Positions 33,373-44,236 of a stretch of DNA of 64,000 nt are shown piece after piece. Every line of letters begins with the position of its first letter. The stretch's first letter is position 1. The notes below the pieces were generated by a model. It saw only the letters and a program-made list of their open reading frames with translations, did not search any database and had not been told where the DNA came from. Source of the DNA: Meconema thalassinum (lineage: Eukaryota; Arthropoda; Insecta; Orthoptera; Tettigoniidae); the NCBI GenBank assembly GCA_946902985.2, contig OX336393.1, positions 50,894,765-50,958,764 on the forward strand, given 5' to 3'. Both the position numbers and the translations under genes were made by a program.

Positions 33373-34244
33373 TGTGTTGGACCTTAACGACGAATCAGGG
33401 GCTCCCCTGTTCCAAATAAACCAGTCAGCAATTGTAAAGCTAATACAAAAACTACGTTTCAATGTATCAAAGGGTCCTGATAATATTGTTAGTGAAGTAC
33501 TTAAACTAGGAGGTAGGGCCGTGGCACGTAACTTGGAGGTGATGTTTAATGTGTCCATAAACAATGCGCAAATCCCAGATGACTGGAAAAGAGCTACGGT
33601 AGTCCCAATATTTAAGGGAGGGAGCAGACTTGAATTGGGCAACTACAGGCCTGTTAGCCTTACGTCCATCGTTTGTAAACAGATGGGGCATCTCATTTGC
33701 GACTACTTGAGGGAACAGTGGGAAACATTATCATGGTTTAATGATAGGCAACATGGATTTCGGAAAGGTTACTCATGCGAGAGTCAGATGCTATCACTTT
33801 TTCAAGACATTAGCGAATCGTTAGACCATGGAGATTCAGTCGACGCCGTAGTTATAGATTTTTCGAAGGCATTTGATGTCGTGCCTCATGACATGCTACT
33901 CCATAAATTAGCTTCGACGAAGATTGATAGAAGAGTAATTTTATGGATCCAAGAATTTTTGACGGGTCGTTCCCAGAAAGTGAAAGTCGAAGGCATATTC
34001 TCGGATGAAATTACCGTAACGTCGGGTATCCCTCAGGGCAGCGTAATCGGAACTTTGTTATTTTTGGCGTTTATAAATGACTTACCAAATGGGATTCGCA
34101 GTGACTGTCGATTGTTTGCGGATGATTGTGTAATATATCGAAAGATACATGACTCACAAGACAATGCAGTGCTTCAAGAGGACCTGAACCTGGTCTATAA
34201 GTGGGCGATTGAAAATAAAATGAAAATAAACACAAGAAAATGTA
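33335..34244 (+). pseudogene. CR1-like ORF2, reverse transcriptase part
   Basis: Reverse transcriptase fingers and palm: NYRPVSLTS, HGFRKGYSCESQ, VVIDFSKAFDVVPH (motif A), SGIPQGSVIGTLLF (motif B) and RLFADDCVIY (motif C, catalytic FADD). The frame ends artificially where the Penelope pair is inserted at NTRKC. The rest of the protein is at 38590-39281. The active-site residues are intact, but the gene cannot be translated whole. Confidence 0.9.
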
Positions 34245-34324
34245 TTGTCATTTAGACTTTCACGGCCCGTGTTATTATTCATAATGTTGAATTTTGGGCT
34301 TATGCCGTGTTTTATTATATTGCA

Positions 34325-34369
34325 ATTCGACGCGTTTCGAAAGAAACCATGTCTTTCATCGTCAGGAAT
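34325..34369 (-). ncRNA. Hammerhead-like ribozyme motif, left Penelope arm
   Basis: Minus-strand read: stem I strand ATTC, CTGACGA (34359-34365), one T, stem II GAAAG/CTTTC, GAAA (34335-34338), CGC, GTC (34329-34331), stem I strand GAAT. All invariant core bases of a hammerhead are present; the extra base after CTGACGA and the two-base stem III make activity uncertain. Type I hammerheads are established in Penelope-like elements. Confidence 0.6.
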
Positions 34370-34482
34370 AATCTGGAATACGACAATGTTGCTAAGAGAA
34401 AACAACGAAGAACATATAGAAGGTGCCCAAAGATGGACGCCATTATAGCCCCATGTTAGGGACAACGGAAAGCAGCAGTGAA

Positions 34483-36390
34483 TTACTTTCTCAGGGTTCT
34501 GATAATAGGTAGCCAGGATTCACTGAGATTGTAGCCGGTGTCGCGGTTGAAATTATCTGGGTGTTTACGTATTTCAACCGCCTCCCTGATGATTCTGGGA
34601 CGATATTGCTTTATACGGGCAAGAACATCCACCCCTTGGAACATGACATCATGGCCAGGTGTTAAAGCATGATCGGCAACAGCTGATTTATCAGGTTGAA
34701 TGAGCCTGATACATCTATTATGTTCCTTAATGCGAGTGCATATTGTTCTCGAAGTCTGCCCGATGTAAACCTTGCCACATGTACAGGGAACTCTGTAGAT
34801 ACCCGGTTGTTGCAATTTAGGCAAACTGTCCTTAGTTGGTCGCAGGAGTTGCCTAATCTTAACAGAAGTTCCAAATACAGTCCGTATGTTGTATCGACGT
34901 AGGATTTTAGCAATACGATCCGTTGTGTTATGTATGTACGGAAGGTAAGCAGTTCCTCTTACATCTCTTTTCTCAACTGACGTCCTATTATTATTTGTTG
35001 GTTTCAGAACCGTAGAAATCAAAGCCTTGCTATAACCGTTGCTCTCAAAGGTGGTTCGCAGGGTGTTAATTTCTTCTTGTAAAGAAGACACTTCACAAAT
35101 CCTCCTAGCCCTGGTAGTTAGAGTTGTAAGGATACCATGTTTCTGGGCAGGGTGATGGTGAGAACTTGCGTGGAGATATCTATTGGTGTGTGTTGGCTTA
35201 CGAAAAACGCTGTGTCCTAAGGATCCATCCTCTTTCTTAGTGACGAGAACATCTAAAAAAGGTATTTTGCCGTCAGATTCCTTTTCCATGGTGAAACAAA
35301 TAGAAGGGTGCTGGAGATTAAGGTGATCCAGGAAATGGCTAAGATTTTCCTCACCTTCCGTCCAAACAACGAACGTGTCATCCACATAACGCCACCAGAT
35401 CTTCGGTTTGAAAAGAGCCGACGACAAAGCTTTCTCTTCAAAGTTCTCCATGAATAAATTAGCCACAACAGGAGAGAGAGGACTACCCATGGCCACACCA
35501 TCAGTCTGCTCATAAAAATTCCCATTCCATAGAAAGTAGGAGGAGGTCATGCAGTGATAAAAAAGTCTTGTGATGTCTTCAGGAAAAAAGCCATTAATGA
35601 GAGACATAACACCATCAATAGGTACTCTCGTAAACAGAGACACCACGTCGAGACTCACTAGAATATCACCCGGCTGAAGTGTTATAGCTTTTAACTTTTC
35701 CACGAAGTGTGTGGAATCCTTAATGTACGAAGGCGTGTTACCCAGAAGCGGCTGAAGTAGTCTACCTAAGTATTTGGAAAGGGCATATGTGGGAGAACCA
35801 ATCGTACTAACAATAGGTCTAAGAGGAACATCTTCCTTATGTATTTTAGGAAGACCATAGAGTCTCGGAGGAATAGCATCCCCTGGAAGGAGAGTCTTCG
35901 CTGCATCCGCTGGAATAGATGATTGCTTGATCAATTTGACGGTGACATTTGAGTAGCGAGTAGTAGGATCACGACTATTAATCCTATATACAGGATCTGA
36001 TAACAAAGACGAGATCTTGGAATCATAATCAACCTTATCCAATACCACTGTCGCGTTACCCTTGTCAGCAGGGAGAACGATAATATCAGAATTGTCCCTT
36101 AGATCTTTAAGTGCCCAGCTTTCGCCTTGTTTTAAGTTGGTGTTAGGTGGCTTAGCGGTCTTGAGAACTCGGGAACATTCTTGCCTGGCTTCCTCGGCCT
36201 CTTCAGGTGTGAGGTGATGTACTGAGGATTCTACGGATGTAATAAGTTCTTCAATAGGAATTCTTCTAGGCGCTACAGCAAAATTGAGACCTTTAGCGAG
36301 AACTGCCTGTTGGGTATCACTTAGGGGCTTGCTGGACAAATTTACGACAACCTTGTTAGCATCAAGTCTAATGGCTTGAGATTTCTGCAA
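34483..36390 (-). CDS. Penelope-like reverse transcriptase with GIY-YIG nuclease, left arm
   Basis: Uninterrupted 635-codon frame. N-terminal region typical of the group (KGLNFAVAPRRIP at 33-45). Reverse transcriptase: LPADKGN near 106, RLYGLPKIHK near 176, motif A LDVVSLFT (247-254), motif B MGSPLSP (301-307) and catalytic YVDD (335-338). Then SVFRKPTHTNRYLH and, from about residue 530, a GIY-YIG endonuclease: GIYRVPCTCGKVYIGQTS with the conserved Arg in the next helix (RIKEHNR). The enzyme is thought to nick DNA and copy element RNA at the nick. The track start is a TTG; the frame is open a few codons more and then meets a TGA at the junction with the right arm, so the true N-terminus (about 60 or more residues in relatives) is missing. 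Confidence 0.92.
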   Translation of the reverse strand: MQKSQAIRLDANKVVVNLSSKPLSDTQQAVLAKGLNFAVAPRRIPIEELITSVESSVHHLTPEEAEEARQECSRVLKTAKPPNTNLKQGESWALKDLRDNSDIIVLPADKGNATVVLDKVDYDSKISSLLSDPVYRINSRDPTTRYSNVTVKLIKQSSIPADAAKTLLPGDAIPPRLYGLPKIHKEDVPLRPIVSTIGSPTYALSKYLGRLLQPLLGNTPSYIKDSTHFVEKLKAITLQPGDILVSLDVVSLFTRVPIDGVMSLINGFFPEDITRLFYHCMTSSYFLWNGNFYEQTDGVAMGSPLSPVVANLFMENFEEKALSSALFKPKIWWRYVDDTFVVWTEGEENLSHFLDHLNLQHPSICFTMEKESDGKIPFLDVLVTKKEDGSLGHSVFRKPTHTNRYLHASSHHHPAQKHGILTTLTTRARRICEVSSLQEEINTLRTTFESNGYSKALISTVLKPTNNNRTSVEKRDVRGTAYLPYIHNTTDRIAKILRRYNIRTVFGTSVKIRQLLRPTKDSLPKLQQPGIYRVPCTCGKVYIGQTSRTICTRIKEHNRCIRLIQPDKSAVADHALTPGHDVMFQGVDVLARIKQYRPRIIREAVEIRKHPDNFNRDTGYNLSESWLPIIRTLRK

Positions 36391-36433
36391 CTGACATAAC
36401 CTATCATATTTGGATCAGGTGAGGGACAGACAT

Positions 36434-38369
36434 ATTTCCAAATATGATAGGTTATGTCAGTTGCAGAAATCTCAAGCCATTAGACTTGATGCTAACAAGG
36501 TTGTCGTAAATTTGTCCAGCAAGCCCCTAAGTGATACCCAACAGGCAGTTCTCGCTAAAGGTCTCAATTTTGCTGTAGCGCCTAGAAGAATTCCTATTGA
36601 AGAACTTATTACATCCGTAGAATCCTCAGTACATCACCTCACACCTGAAGAGGCCGAGGAAGCCAGGCAAGAATGTTCCCGAGTTCTCAAGACCGCTAAG
36701 CCACCTAACACCAACTTAAAACAAGGCGAAAGCTGGGCACTTAAAGATCTAAGGGACAATTCTGATATTATCGTTCTCCCTGCTGACAAGGGTAACGCGA
36801 CAGTGGTATTTGATAAGGTTGATTATGATTCCAAGATCTCGTCTTTGTTATCAGATCCTGTATATAGGATTAATAGTCGTGATCTTACTACTCGCTACTC
36901 AAATGTCACCGTCAAATTGATCAAGCAATCATCTATTCCAGCGGATGCAGCGAAGACTCTCCTTCCAGGGGATGCTATTCCTCCGAGACTCTATGGTCTT
37001 CCTAAAATACATAAGGAAGATGTTCCTCTTAGACCTATTGTTAGTACGATTGGTTCTCCCACATATGCCCTTTCCAAATACTTAGGTAGACTACTTCAGC
37101 CGCTTCTGGGTAACACGCCTTCGTACATTAAGGATTCCACACACTTCGTGGAAAAGTTAAAAGCTATAACACTTCAGTCGGGTGATATTCTAGTGAGTCT
37201 CGACGTGGTGTCTCTGTTTACGAGAGTACCTATTGATGGTGTTATGTCTCTCATTAATGGCTTTTTTCCTGAAGACATCACAAGACTTTTTTTATCACTG
37301 CATGACCTCCTCCTACTTTCTATGGAATGGGAATTTTTATGAGCAGACTGATGGTGTGGCCATGGGTAGTCCTCTCTCTCCTGTTGTGGCTAATTTCTTC
37401 ATGGAGAACTTTGAAGAGAAAGCTTTGTCGTCGGCTCCTTTCAAACCGAAGATCTGGTGGCGTTATGTGGATGACACGTTCGTTGTTTGGACGGAAGGTG
37501 AGGAAAATCTTAGCCATTTCCTGGATCACCTTAATCTCCAGCCCCCTTCTATTTGTTTCACCATGGAAAAGGAATCTGACGGCAAAATACCTTTTTTAGA
37601 TGTTTTCGTCACTAAGAAAGAGGATGGATCCTTAGGACACAGCGTTTTTCGTAAGCCAACACACACCAATAGATATCTCCACGCAAGTTCTCACCATCAC
37701 CCTGCCCAGAAACATGGTATCCTTACAACTCTAACTACCAGGGCTAGGAGGATTTGTGAAGTGTCTTCTTTACAAGAAGAAATTAACACCCTGCGAACCA
37801 CCTTTGAGAGCAACGGTTATAGCAAGGCTTTGATTTCTACGGTTCTGAAACCAACAAATAATAATAGGACGTCAGTTGAGAAAAGAGATGTAAGAGGAAC
37901 TGCTTACCTTCCGTACATACATAACACAACGGATCGTATTGCTAAAATCCTACGTCGATACAACATACGGACTGTATTTGGAACTTCTGTTAAGATTAGG
38001 CAACTCCTGCGACCAACTAAGGACAGTTTGCCTAAATTGCAACAACTGGGTATCTACAGAGTTCCCTGTACTTGTGGCAAGGTTTACATCGGGCAGACTT
38101 CGAGAACAATATGCACTCGCATTAAGGAACATAATAGATGTATCAGGCTCATTCAACCTGATAAATCAGCTGTTGCCGATCATGCTTTAACACCTGGCCA
38201 TGATGTCATGTTCCAAGGGGTGGATGTTCTTGCCCGTATAAAGCAATATCGTCCCAGAATCATCAGGGAGGCGGTTGAAATACGTAAACACCCAGATAAT
38301 TTCAACCGCGACACCGGCTACAATCTCAGTGAATCCTGGCTACCTATTATCAGAACCCTGAGAAAGTAA
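36434..38369 (+). pseudogene. Penelope-like RT/GIY-YIG copy, right arm, frameshifted
   Basis: Mirror copy of the left-arm gene. It is open from the centre (36410) to about 37290, where a T7 run replaces the T6 of the left arm (after CACAAGAC). This one-base insertion shifts the frame after DITRLF; the correct frame continues to 38369 through MGSPLSP, YVDD and the GIY-YIG domain. Scattered substitutions relative to the left arm include VL to VF, DP to DL, NLF to NFF and QQPG to QQLG. Since one arm stays open and the other is broken, the left arm is the better template for any activity. Confidence 0.9.
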
Positions 38370-38482
38370 TTCACTGCTGCTTTCCGTTGTCCCTAACATG
38401 GGGCTATAATGGCGTCCATCTTTGGGCACCTTCTATATGTTCTTCGTTGTTTTCTCTTAGCAACATTGTCGTATTCCAGATT

Positions 38483-38527
38483 ATTCCTGACGATGAAAGA
38501 CATGGTTTCTTTCGAAACGCGTCGAAT
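38483..38527 (+). ncRNA. Hammerhead-like ribozyme motif, right Penelope arm
   Basis: Mirror of the left-arm motif: ATTC, CTGACGA (38487-38493), T, GAAAG...CTTTC hairpin, GAAA (38514-38517), CGC, GTC (38521-38523), GAAT. It lies in the 3' untranslated end of the element, about 115 bp after the stop codon. Confidence 0.6.
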
Positions 38528-38589
38528 TGCAATATAATAAAACACGGCATAAGCCCAAAATTCAACATTATGAATAACAAGAAAATGTA

Positions 38590-39281
38590 GTCTCTTAAAA
38601 ATAGGAAAAGTGCGAAGGCAGGATTTTCAATATAACATTGGCTCGGAAATACTTGTAGAAGAAGATTCTTGCAAATATTTGGGCGTTCACGTAAGGAATG
38701 ATATGAAATGGAGTATACATGTAGGATGAGTAGTTTCAAAAGCTTACAAATCCCTGCACTTTGCAATGAGGGTATTAAAAGGAAGTAGTACCTCTGCTAA
38801 AGAATTAGGCTGTGTGTCACTTGTAAGACCTAGTCTGGAATATGCCTCGGCGGTTTGGGATCCATATCAAGTAGGGCTCATCAATGAGTTGGAAATGGTA
38901 CAAAGAAAGGCCGCTAGATTTGTGCTCAGTGACTTTAATCCCAGGAGCAGTGTGAGCCGTATGTTAAAGAAACATGGGTGGGAATCACTGGAGGCTAGGA
39001 GGATGAAATCTAGACTCTGCGCTATGTACAACACGTATACAAATCAACCAGCATGGGGTGAGCTTAGCAAACGATTGGGAAAGCCCACTTACATGGGTAG
39101 GAGCGATCATCCTTTCAAAGTTAAGGGCCGACCACAGCGAACAAATTATGGTAAATATTCTTTTGTAAACCGTGCCATTGATAACTGGAACTCTCTACCT
39201 GCCGCAGTCTTAGAGCCTTTTCCCAAAAATATAGGTGTGTTCAAGAAAAGACTGACTATTTGTGTAAATATTCCAGTTTAA
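38590..39281 (+). pseudogene. CR1-like ORF2, C-terminal part
   Basis: Continuation of the reverse transcriptase after the Penelope insertion. Early codons are frameshifted (IGSEILVEEDSCKYLGVHV is recognisable), then from 38766 an open frame runs through VRPSLEYASAVWDPY, MVQRKAARFV, NRAIDNWNSLP and a stop. YLGV and the LEYA-VWDP motif are usual for the thumb region of CR1/Jockey-type enzymes. Confidence 0.87.
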
Positions 39282-39559
39282 TTGTTGTATAATTGTTATT
39301 GAATTGTTATGTATAATTATTTATTTGTTATGTATATCCAATTTGCCACCGGGGGACACACCCCCCATTGCAAATAAATGAATGAATGATTGAATGAATG
39401 ATTTGAACACGGGTAGTGGTGTATTTTCAGTAGATATAATCAGGATTTTTATCAGTTTCCAGTCTACTTACCGATACAAGATTTTTTATTATAAATAACT
39501 GCAATAAACTGCTCTAAATAAAAGTTATTAAGGCGAAACCACTGACATATTTGACAAAT

Positions 39560-39681
39560 TTGCAAATTTTCTGATGATATATTCATCTTAGCTGACATAC
39601 CAGAAAATTTGAATGAGTTTTTAAATGGTATGGATTTTGTCTTGAGGAAAGAATTCATTATGAGAATTGATAAATGTAAAA
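39560..39681 (+). pseudogene. LINE fragment (RTE-like), 5' piece of a split copy
   Basis: DD-IFILADIPENLNEFLN, MDFVLRKEF and IDKCKTKT correspond to residues ~717-750 of the intact LINE at 8597-11503. The copy is cut by family H at 39682 and resumes at 44237. Confidence 0.85.
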
Positions 39682-40575
39682 CAAAAACAATTATTTCCGT
39701 GAAGGACTAAAGCCTTTTTTCATATATCCTACTCATGTTAATTGCCTCTAACAACATAAAAAAATCCGTTTGATTGCTGTAATAGATTCGTAGATATTCA
39801 GAGCCGACTAAATATTGCGGATGATCGCCATGTAGGATTTTTATTTATGTAGGTCTTAGAGTTATGTACTGTTACATGAAGATTATTGTGTACGTGTAGC
39901 ATTCAAACTTCAATCGCATGATTAGGACACAAGAAGTAAAAACGAGATTTTAAAATTTCGCACAGCTGCCATCTTGTGGTTATGGAAACAACTGAAATAA
40001 ATTAGATGCCAGTGGATTAACATTTGAATAAGTATTTACTGTACCAAGTTTCACTGCACTCGGATGGTTAAATTGCAAGAAACGTCCATGTGAATATTTA
40101 TATTTCGCGTCTCGCCATGTTGGATTTGTGATCACCAGCTTATTGAAAGTCCTATAGGTGAACATATGCTCATAGCCCCTATGAACATTAAAAAAATCTG
40201 TTTGATTGCTGTAATAGACTCGTAGATATTGGGAACCGTCTAAATATTTCTGATGGTCGCCATGTTAGATTGTTATATGTATAGGCCATAGAGGCATGTA
40301 GGCCTACCATTAAAGGAAAAATATTGCATAGGTTCATTTTTCAAACTTTCATTTTGATCGCATGATTACGACACAAGAAATTAAAACTTAATTTTAAAAT
40401 TCGCACAGCCGCCATTTTGAGGTTATGTAAACAATTGAACTAAATTAGATACCAGTGCATTACAATGTGTATAAACATTTGCTGCACCAAGTTTCATTGC
40501 GTTTGGATCATTAAATCGTGAGAAAAGTCTATTTAAAACTTTCAACTTCGCTTGGCCGCCATGTTCGTTTTGTAC

Positions 40576-43500
40576 TGAACCCTTATTAATCTGCGATAAA
40601 TAAGTATTCATGATTTATTATTATTATTACTGCGGCCCGGGCAGTACTTATGGATGGTGACAGAGAGGAAGGCAAGTTAGCGTGTTGCAATGATTGCCAC
40701 AGAAACCGAGCTTGGTAGCTATTCTTGAAAACGGCCGGGTAAGCTGAGTTCAAGGCCAAATTGTGTAACAACATGCACCAGAATTGGAGTCATAAAGGGA
40801 TGGTCACGAGTTTCTTGCAACCGACCTACGATTGAATCACCCACCAGGAGAGACCAAGCCAAAACCACGCGATGGGTGGCGTCACTGGTAAAAAGCGCGC
40901 GGAATTGATTATCTAAAGAACTGCCGATCCGAATTATCTCCGCATGAGTGTGCTGAGACGTTTGAATTAAATGATGAAGATTGACACTAGTCCCGTGTGT
41001 GTGAGATGAAAACTCTAGAAAAATTTTCTTAATTCACCCCACTCCTCCTCACTCTGTCAGTTTCCAATAAATTGATCGACGAGACGCTGTTTCGATGTCT
41101 TTTCGTTTTGAGCTCTGGTGAGCTAACTTCACGCCAGTTTGTGTAGTGATTTTAACGCTTTAATATTATTTGAAGTCTTTTCGTTTGAGCTCTGGTGAGC
41201 TAACTTCACGCCAGTTTACGTAGTGATTTTTAAAGCTCTAATATTTTTGAAGTCTATCTGTTTGGAGCTCTGGTGAGCTAACTTCACGCCAGTTTGCGTA
41301 GTGATTGTTAAAGCTCTAATATTATTTGAAGTCATTCGTTTGAGCTCTGGTGAGCTAATTTCACGCCAGTTTGCGTGGTGATTTTAAGTACTCTGTTATT
41401 ATCGTGAAGACAACTATTTTCAGCTCTTAGGGGCAAGACTTGAGTAACATTCCAATTAGCGCTCAGCGAGCGAATGTCAAAGAGCAGTAGAGATTACCGA
41501 GCGAGATAACGACTGCGACACAGGCAGATTTAAAACTTGTATTGTCAAACCACTGACGATGGGTTTGAAGTGTACATTTCACGTACATTTTTACTGTATT
41601 ATTTCAAGTGTTGTATTGTGCGTGTGTAAACGAGAGCTAGGGAATGTCTTCGTTGATTAATCGCATAGGACAATTCGTGGGCGAATTTAGTAACTCACAA
41701 GCGATTATAGCCAGGTCAAATTATAATAACACTGAACTTTTCTTCCAAAGAGACTACACCAAGATGTCCGACGTGTGGTCAGGAGCTGGAGTAATTACCA
41801 ACGCTTCTACGAAGACAACGATGGAAGGCTAATTTTCCCGGAGGGAAATGAGCCGAGATGCAAGTCATATGTTCTGCAAGCTGATACGGTGATGTACAAA
41901 AATCGATTATTCAATATGTAGTTAGATTGGTGGGGGAACTTTGTAAATAGTTCATTTAAGTATTTTCTTGTTTTAGAGTGTTTATCTTGTACCGACACTA
42001 AATGTTTTAAATGTACGTTGGCACGTGGCCAAAGTTGTTTATTGTGTATTTATTTTTCTTTGGAGTCATATTTAAAGTGCACGGCGCGTGTACGTGATTT
42101 TTATCCATGCGAATGCGAAACCCGTTACATTCGATAAGTGGTGCTTTATTAAAGTTCATATTTTTTTGATAGAAAAGGGAGGTAATTACTATAAGATGTT
42201 TGCTGAACAGGTTATTATTCATATTAGGGTTGCCAAGCGCAACAAATTAAGATGTAATTGTAGAACACCGTAGTTCTAATTTTTTTTAGATTTTTTGAGT
42301 CCTTTTCAGGTTTATTAGTCACTGGCATTGAACGGAGGCGCCAGCTGGTGGAAAATATTTATGTCATTTTATTTCAGGGTCTGTCAAACCCATACGTGTG
42401 ATTCTGTGTGTGTTATTGTGTCAGGTGTGTGTTTTGATTCTACGTGAAGAGGGGTAGAGGTCCTACCGCCCTCATATTTTGTTGTTGTTGTATTTTGATG
42501 GAAAGGCAGGGTGCTCTGAGGAGACCGCTGTTCCTTGTCCATATGCTGATTCTTGGATTTCCTAGGGGAAATGCTGAGATATATTTTGTTCTGACACACA
42601 CACACGTAGTATTGTGCTTTGGGGCACGCTTCTTCGAGACTGGATCCCGTGCCTTGGGAGGCCGAGGTTATATTTTGACACGTGGGTTGACAGATATGCA
42701 GATTTCCATGAATCGCCCGTCTTGCCTGGTGACTTATTTTGTTAGGCAGTCCTATTTTCCGACTGGCCCCTTTAAGCTTTCATTTAGCAAACCTGTTCTT
42801 TGTGATGGTTATTTTGAACCATAATTAATTGGGGAGTTCGCCATGTGTGTGACGGATTATTGCATGTCGTATGGATGGAATATTGTGTTAATAATGTAAA
42901 TGTTGGCTTTGTGCCTAGTGATTTGTTTATGGCTCAGTTCATGTAATTTAGTGTGTGACGCCCGTGTGGTGCAGTGGTAGTATACGTGTAAAAATGACGG
43001 CGGTCATATGTGTATTTTGTTTTGTTGGTCACGTGTTAACTTACTTGTGTTGATTTGTGTGAGAAGTCCTAATTTTTAGGCAGTAATGTTTTGCTACGGC
43101 AGTCTTGATTCCAATTTCATGCGGAAATTATTGTGTTGTTTATTTTAAGTATAGGAAGTGTCGGTTTAGTTTTAAGTGTTGTATAGTTGTTCCCCGCGTC
43201 TGTCTAGCTCTAAGTAATGCGGATTCGTCTTCTGAAAGTTTATTCCGGATGATGACGAATCATGCATTCAATTATACTCATCGTGAAGCATGTAGGACAG
43301 CACTCGCGCATACATTGTCATTATTGTTGATTTTCTTTTGGGACACTTGGTCCGAGTAATAATCTCTCCCGAGATTTGGCCTAGTTTTGGCAAATTTAAT
43401 ATATTCAGTGGGAGTCATTATGGGAGTTTTGTTTGTTAATTCTTATTGTAAATAGCTGATTTGTTATTAAATTCATTTGTTATAACCCTGGCTTCACTTT

Positions 43501-43623
43501 TTCCTGCATGTTATTTTGTTATATGTTACCCTGCATGTTAATGAAGCGCTTTAACAACAACTTACGATATGGACTGTTACACCCCCCGAAACTGAGTCTC
43601 ATAAGCTTCTTTGCAAGGGTTCA
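40576..43623. mobile_element. 3-kb element with TGAACCCTT ends and GTAC TSD
   Basis: Inserted in family H copy 3: GTAC at 40572-40575 and 43624-43627; ends TGAACCCTT and AAGGGTTCA. TG...CA ends with a 4-bp duplication fit a solo LTR of a large-LTR retrotransposon; a TIR transposon with 4-bp TSD is the alternative. Inside are a four-unit tandem repeat (41096-41400) and an AUG-started frame of 62 codons at 41644 with no recognised domain. The rest (41830-43620) shows no conserved protein in any frame. Confidence 0.75.
41096..41400 (+). repeat. 78-bp tandem repeat, four units
   Basis: GAGCTCTGGTGAGCTAAC-TTCACGCCAGTTTG recurs at 41110, 41187, 41265 and 41342. The units are near-identical and sit in the left third of the TGAACCCTT element, a position suggestive of promoter/enhancer repeats if it is an LTR. 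Confidence 0.92.
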
Positions 43624-44236
43624 GTACTTAACCGGTTTTTGAAAGTCTCATAGATGAACTTCGAGTAGTGCCCTCTAACTCCGTACAAAATTTCAGGGTG
43701 ATACCGGTAATAGTTTCATAGATATAGAATGCCGGTGAAATATTTCGCACAGCCGCCATCTTGAGGTTATGTAAACAATTGAACGAAGTTAGATGTCGGC
43801 GCATTGCGTTTGGTTGGTTAAATCGCGAGAAACGTCTATTTAAAAGTCGCAACTTTGCTTGGCCGCCATGTTGGTTTTGTAGTTACCAGGTTTTCAAAGG
43901 TCACATAGGTGAACTTTTAGTAGTTCCCTTTGTTATCGTACAAAATTCCAGGGTGATATCGGTAATAGTTTCGGAGATATTGAATGCTGGTGGAATACTT
44001 CGCACAGCCGCCATGTTGGATTGGTGAGACGTAACAAAATTTGAAGGGCACGGTCGGGGTCGTCCGGAATAGTGCCATGAACTTACCGAGTTTCATTGAA
44101 ATCGCTTCAGCTGTTTAGATTTTATTGGGACACACACACACACGAATCACACACATGCGCACGCACACACAGACAGACACACGGACAAAAGGTGATCTCA
44201 TAAGCCTATTTTTCATAAATGAAAATGGGCTAAAAA

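Larger units (their letters stand above)
34245..38576. mobile_element. Two Penelope-like elements head to head, one insertion
   Basis: A 4.33-kb insertion in the CR1 RT. ACAAGAAAATGTA occurs at 34232-34244 and 38577-38589, a 13-bp target duplication enclosing the whole unit. The left arm (minus) and right arm (plus) are near-identical inverted copies meeting around 36414-36434 with about 20 bp of unpaired centre. Their translations differ at about eight positions plus one frameshift. The left arm is about 30 bp longer at its outer end. Both arms lack a clear protein start and look 5'-truncated at almost the same point. Penelope-like elements are known for inverted or tandem partial copies, but a pair of near-complete arms inside one TSD is notable. 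Confidence 0.93.
30945..39395 (+). mobile_element. CR1-like LINE, split by the Penelope pair
   Basis: ORF1 (2A-like, PHD, esterase), endonuclease and reverse transcriptase run 31082-34244. The element is interrupted by 34245-38576 and resumes at 38590 with the C-terminal RT part, ending in a 3' tail with tandem AATG units (AAATAAATGAATGAATGATT) at 39374-39395. About 4.1 kb without the insertion. Esterase plus PHD in ORF1 and an octamer-like 3' tail are known CR1-clade traits. The 5' boundary is approximate. Confidence 0.88.
39682..44236 (+). mobile_element. Family H copy 3, split by a 3-kb element
   Basis: 5' part 39682-40575 (TTCCGTGAAGG..., TTTTTTCATATATCC) and 3' part 43628-44236 (CACACACGAATC microsatellite, 3' hairpin CCTATTTTTCAT/ATGAAAATGGG, TAAAA). 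Its own insertion into a LINE shows no clear target duplication: the host reads ...AAAACAAAAA then TATACGAATGCAG across it. Absence of a TSD agrees with a Helitron/Helentron-type element. Confidence 0.8.

Noticed and set aside
34662..34913. Second-frame ORFs repeated in both Penelope arms (also 37939-38190)
   Set aside because: Shadow frames of the RT/GIY-YIG gene; they are duplicated only because the element is duplicated.
42959..43010. tRNA-like string CCCGTGTGGTGCAGTGGTAG
   Set aside because: Resembles an A box, but no B box or cloverleaf follows.
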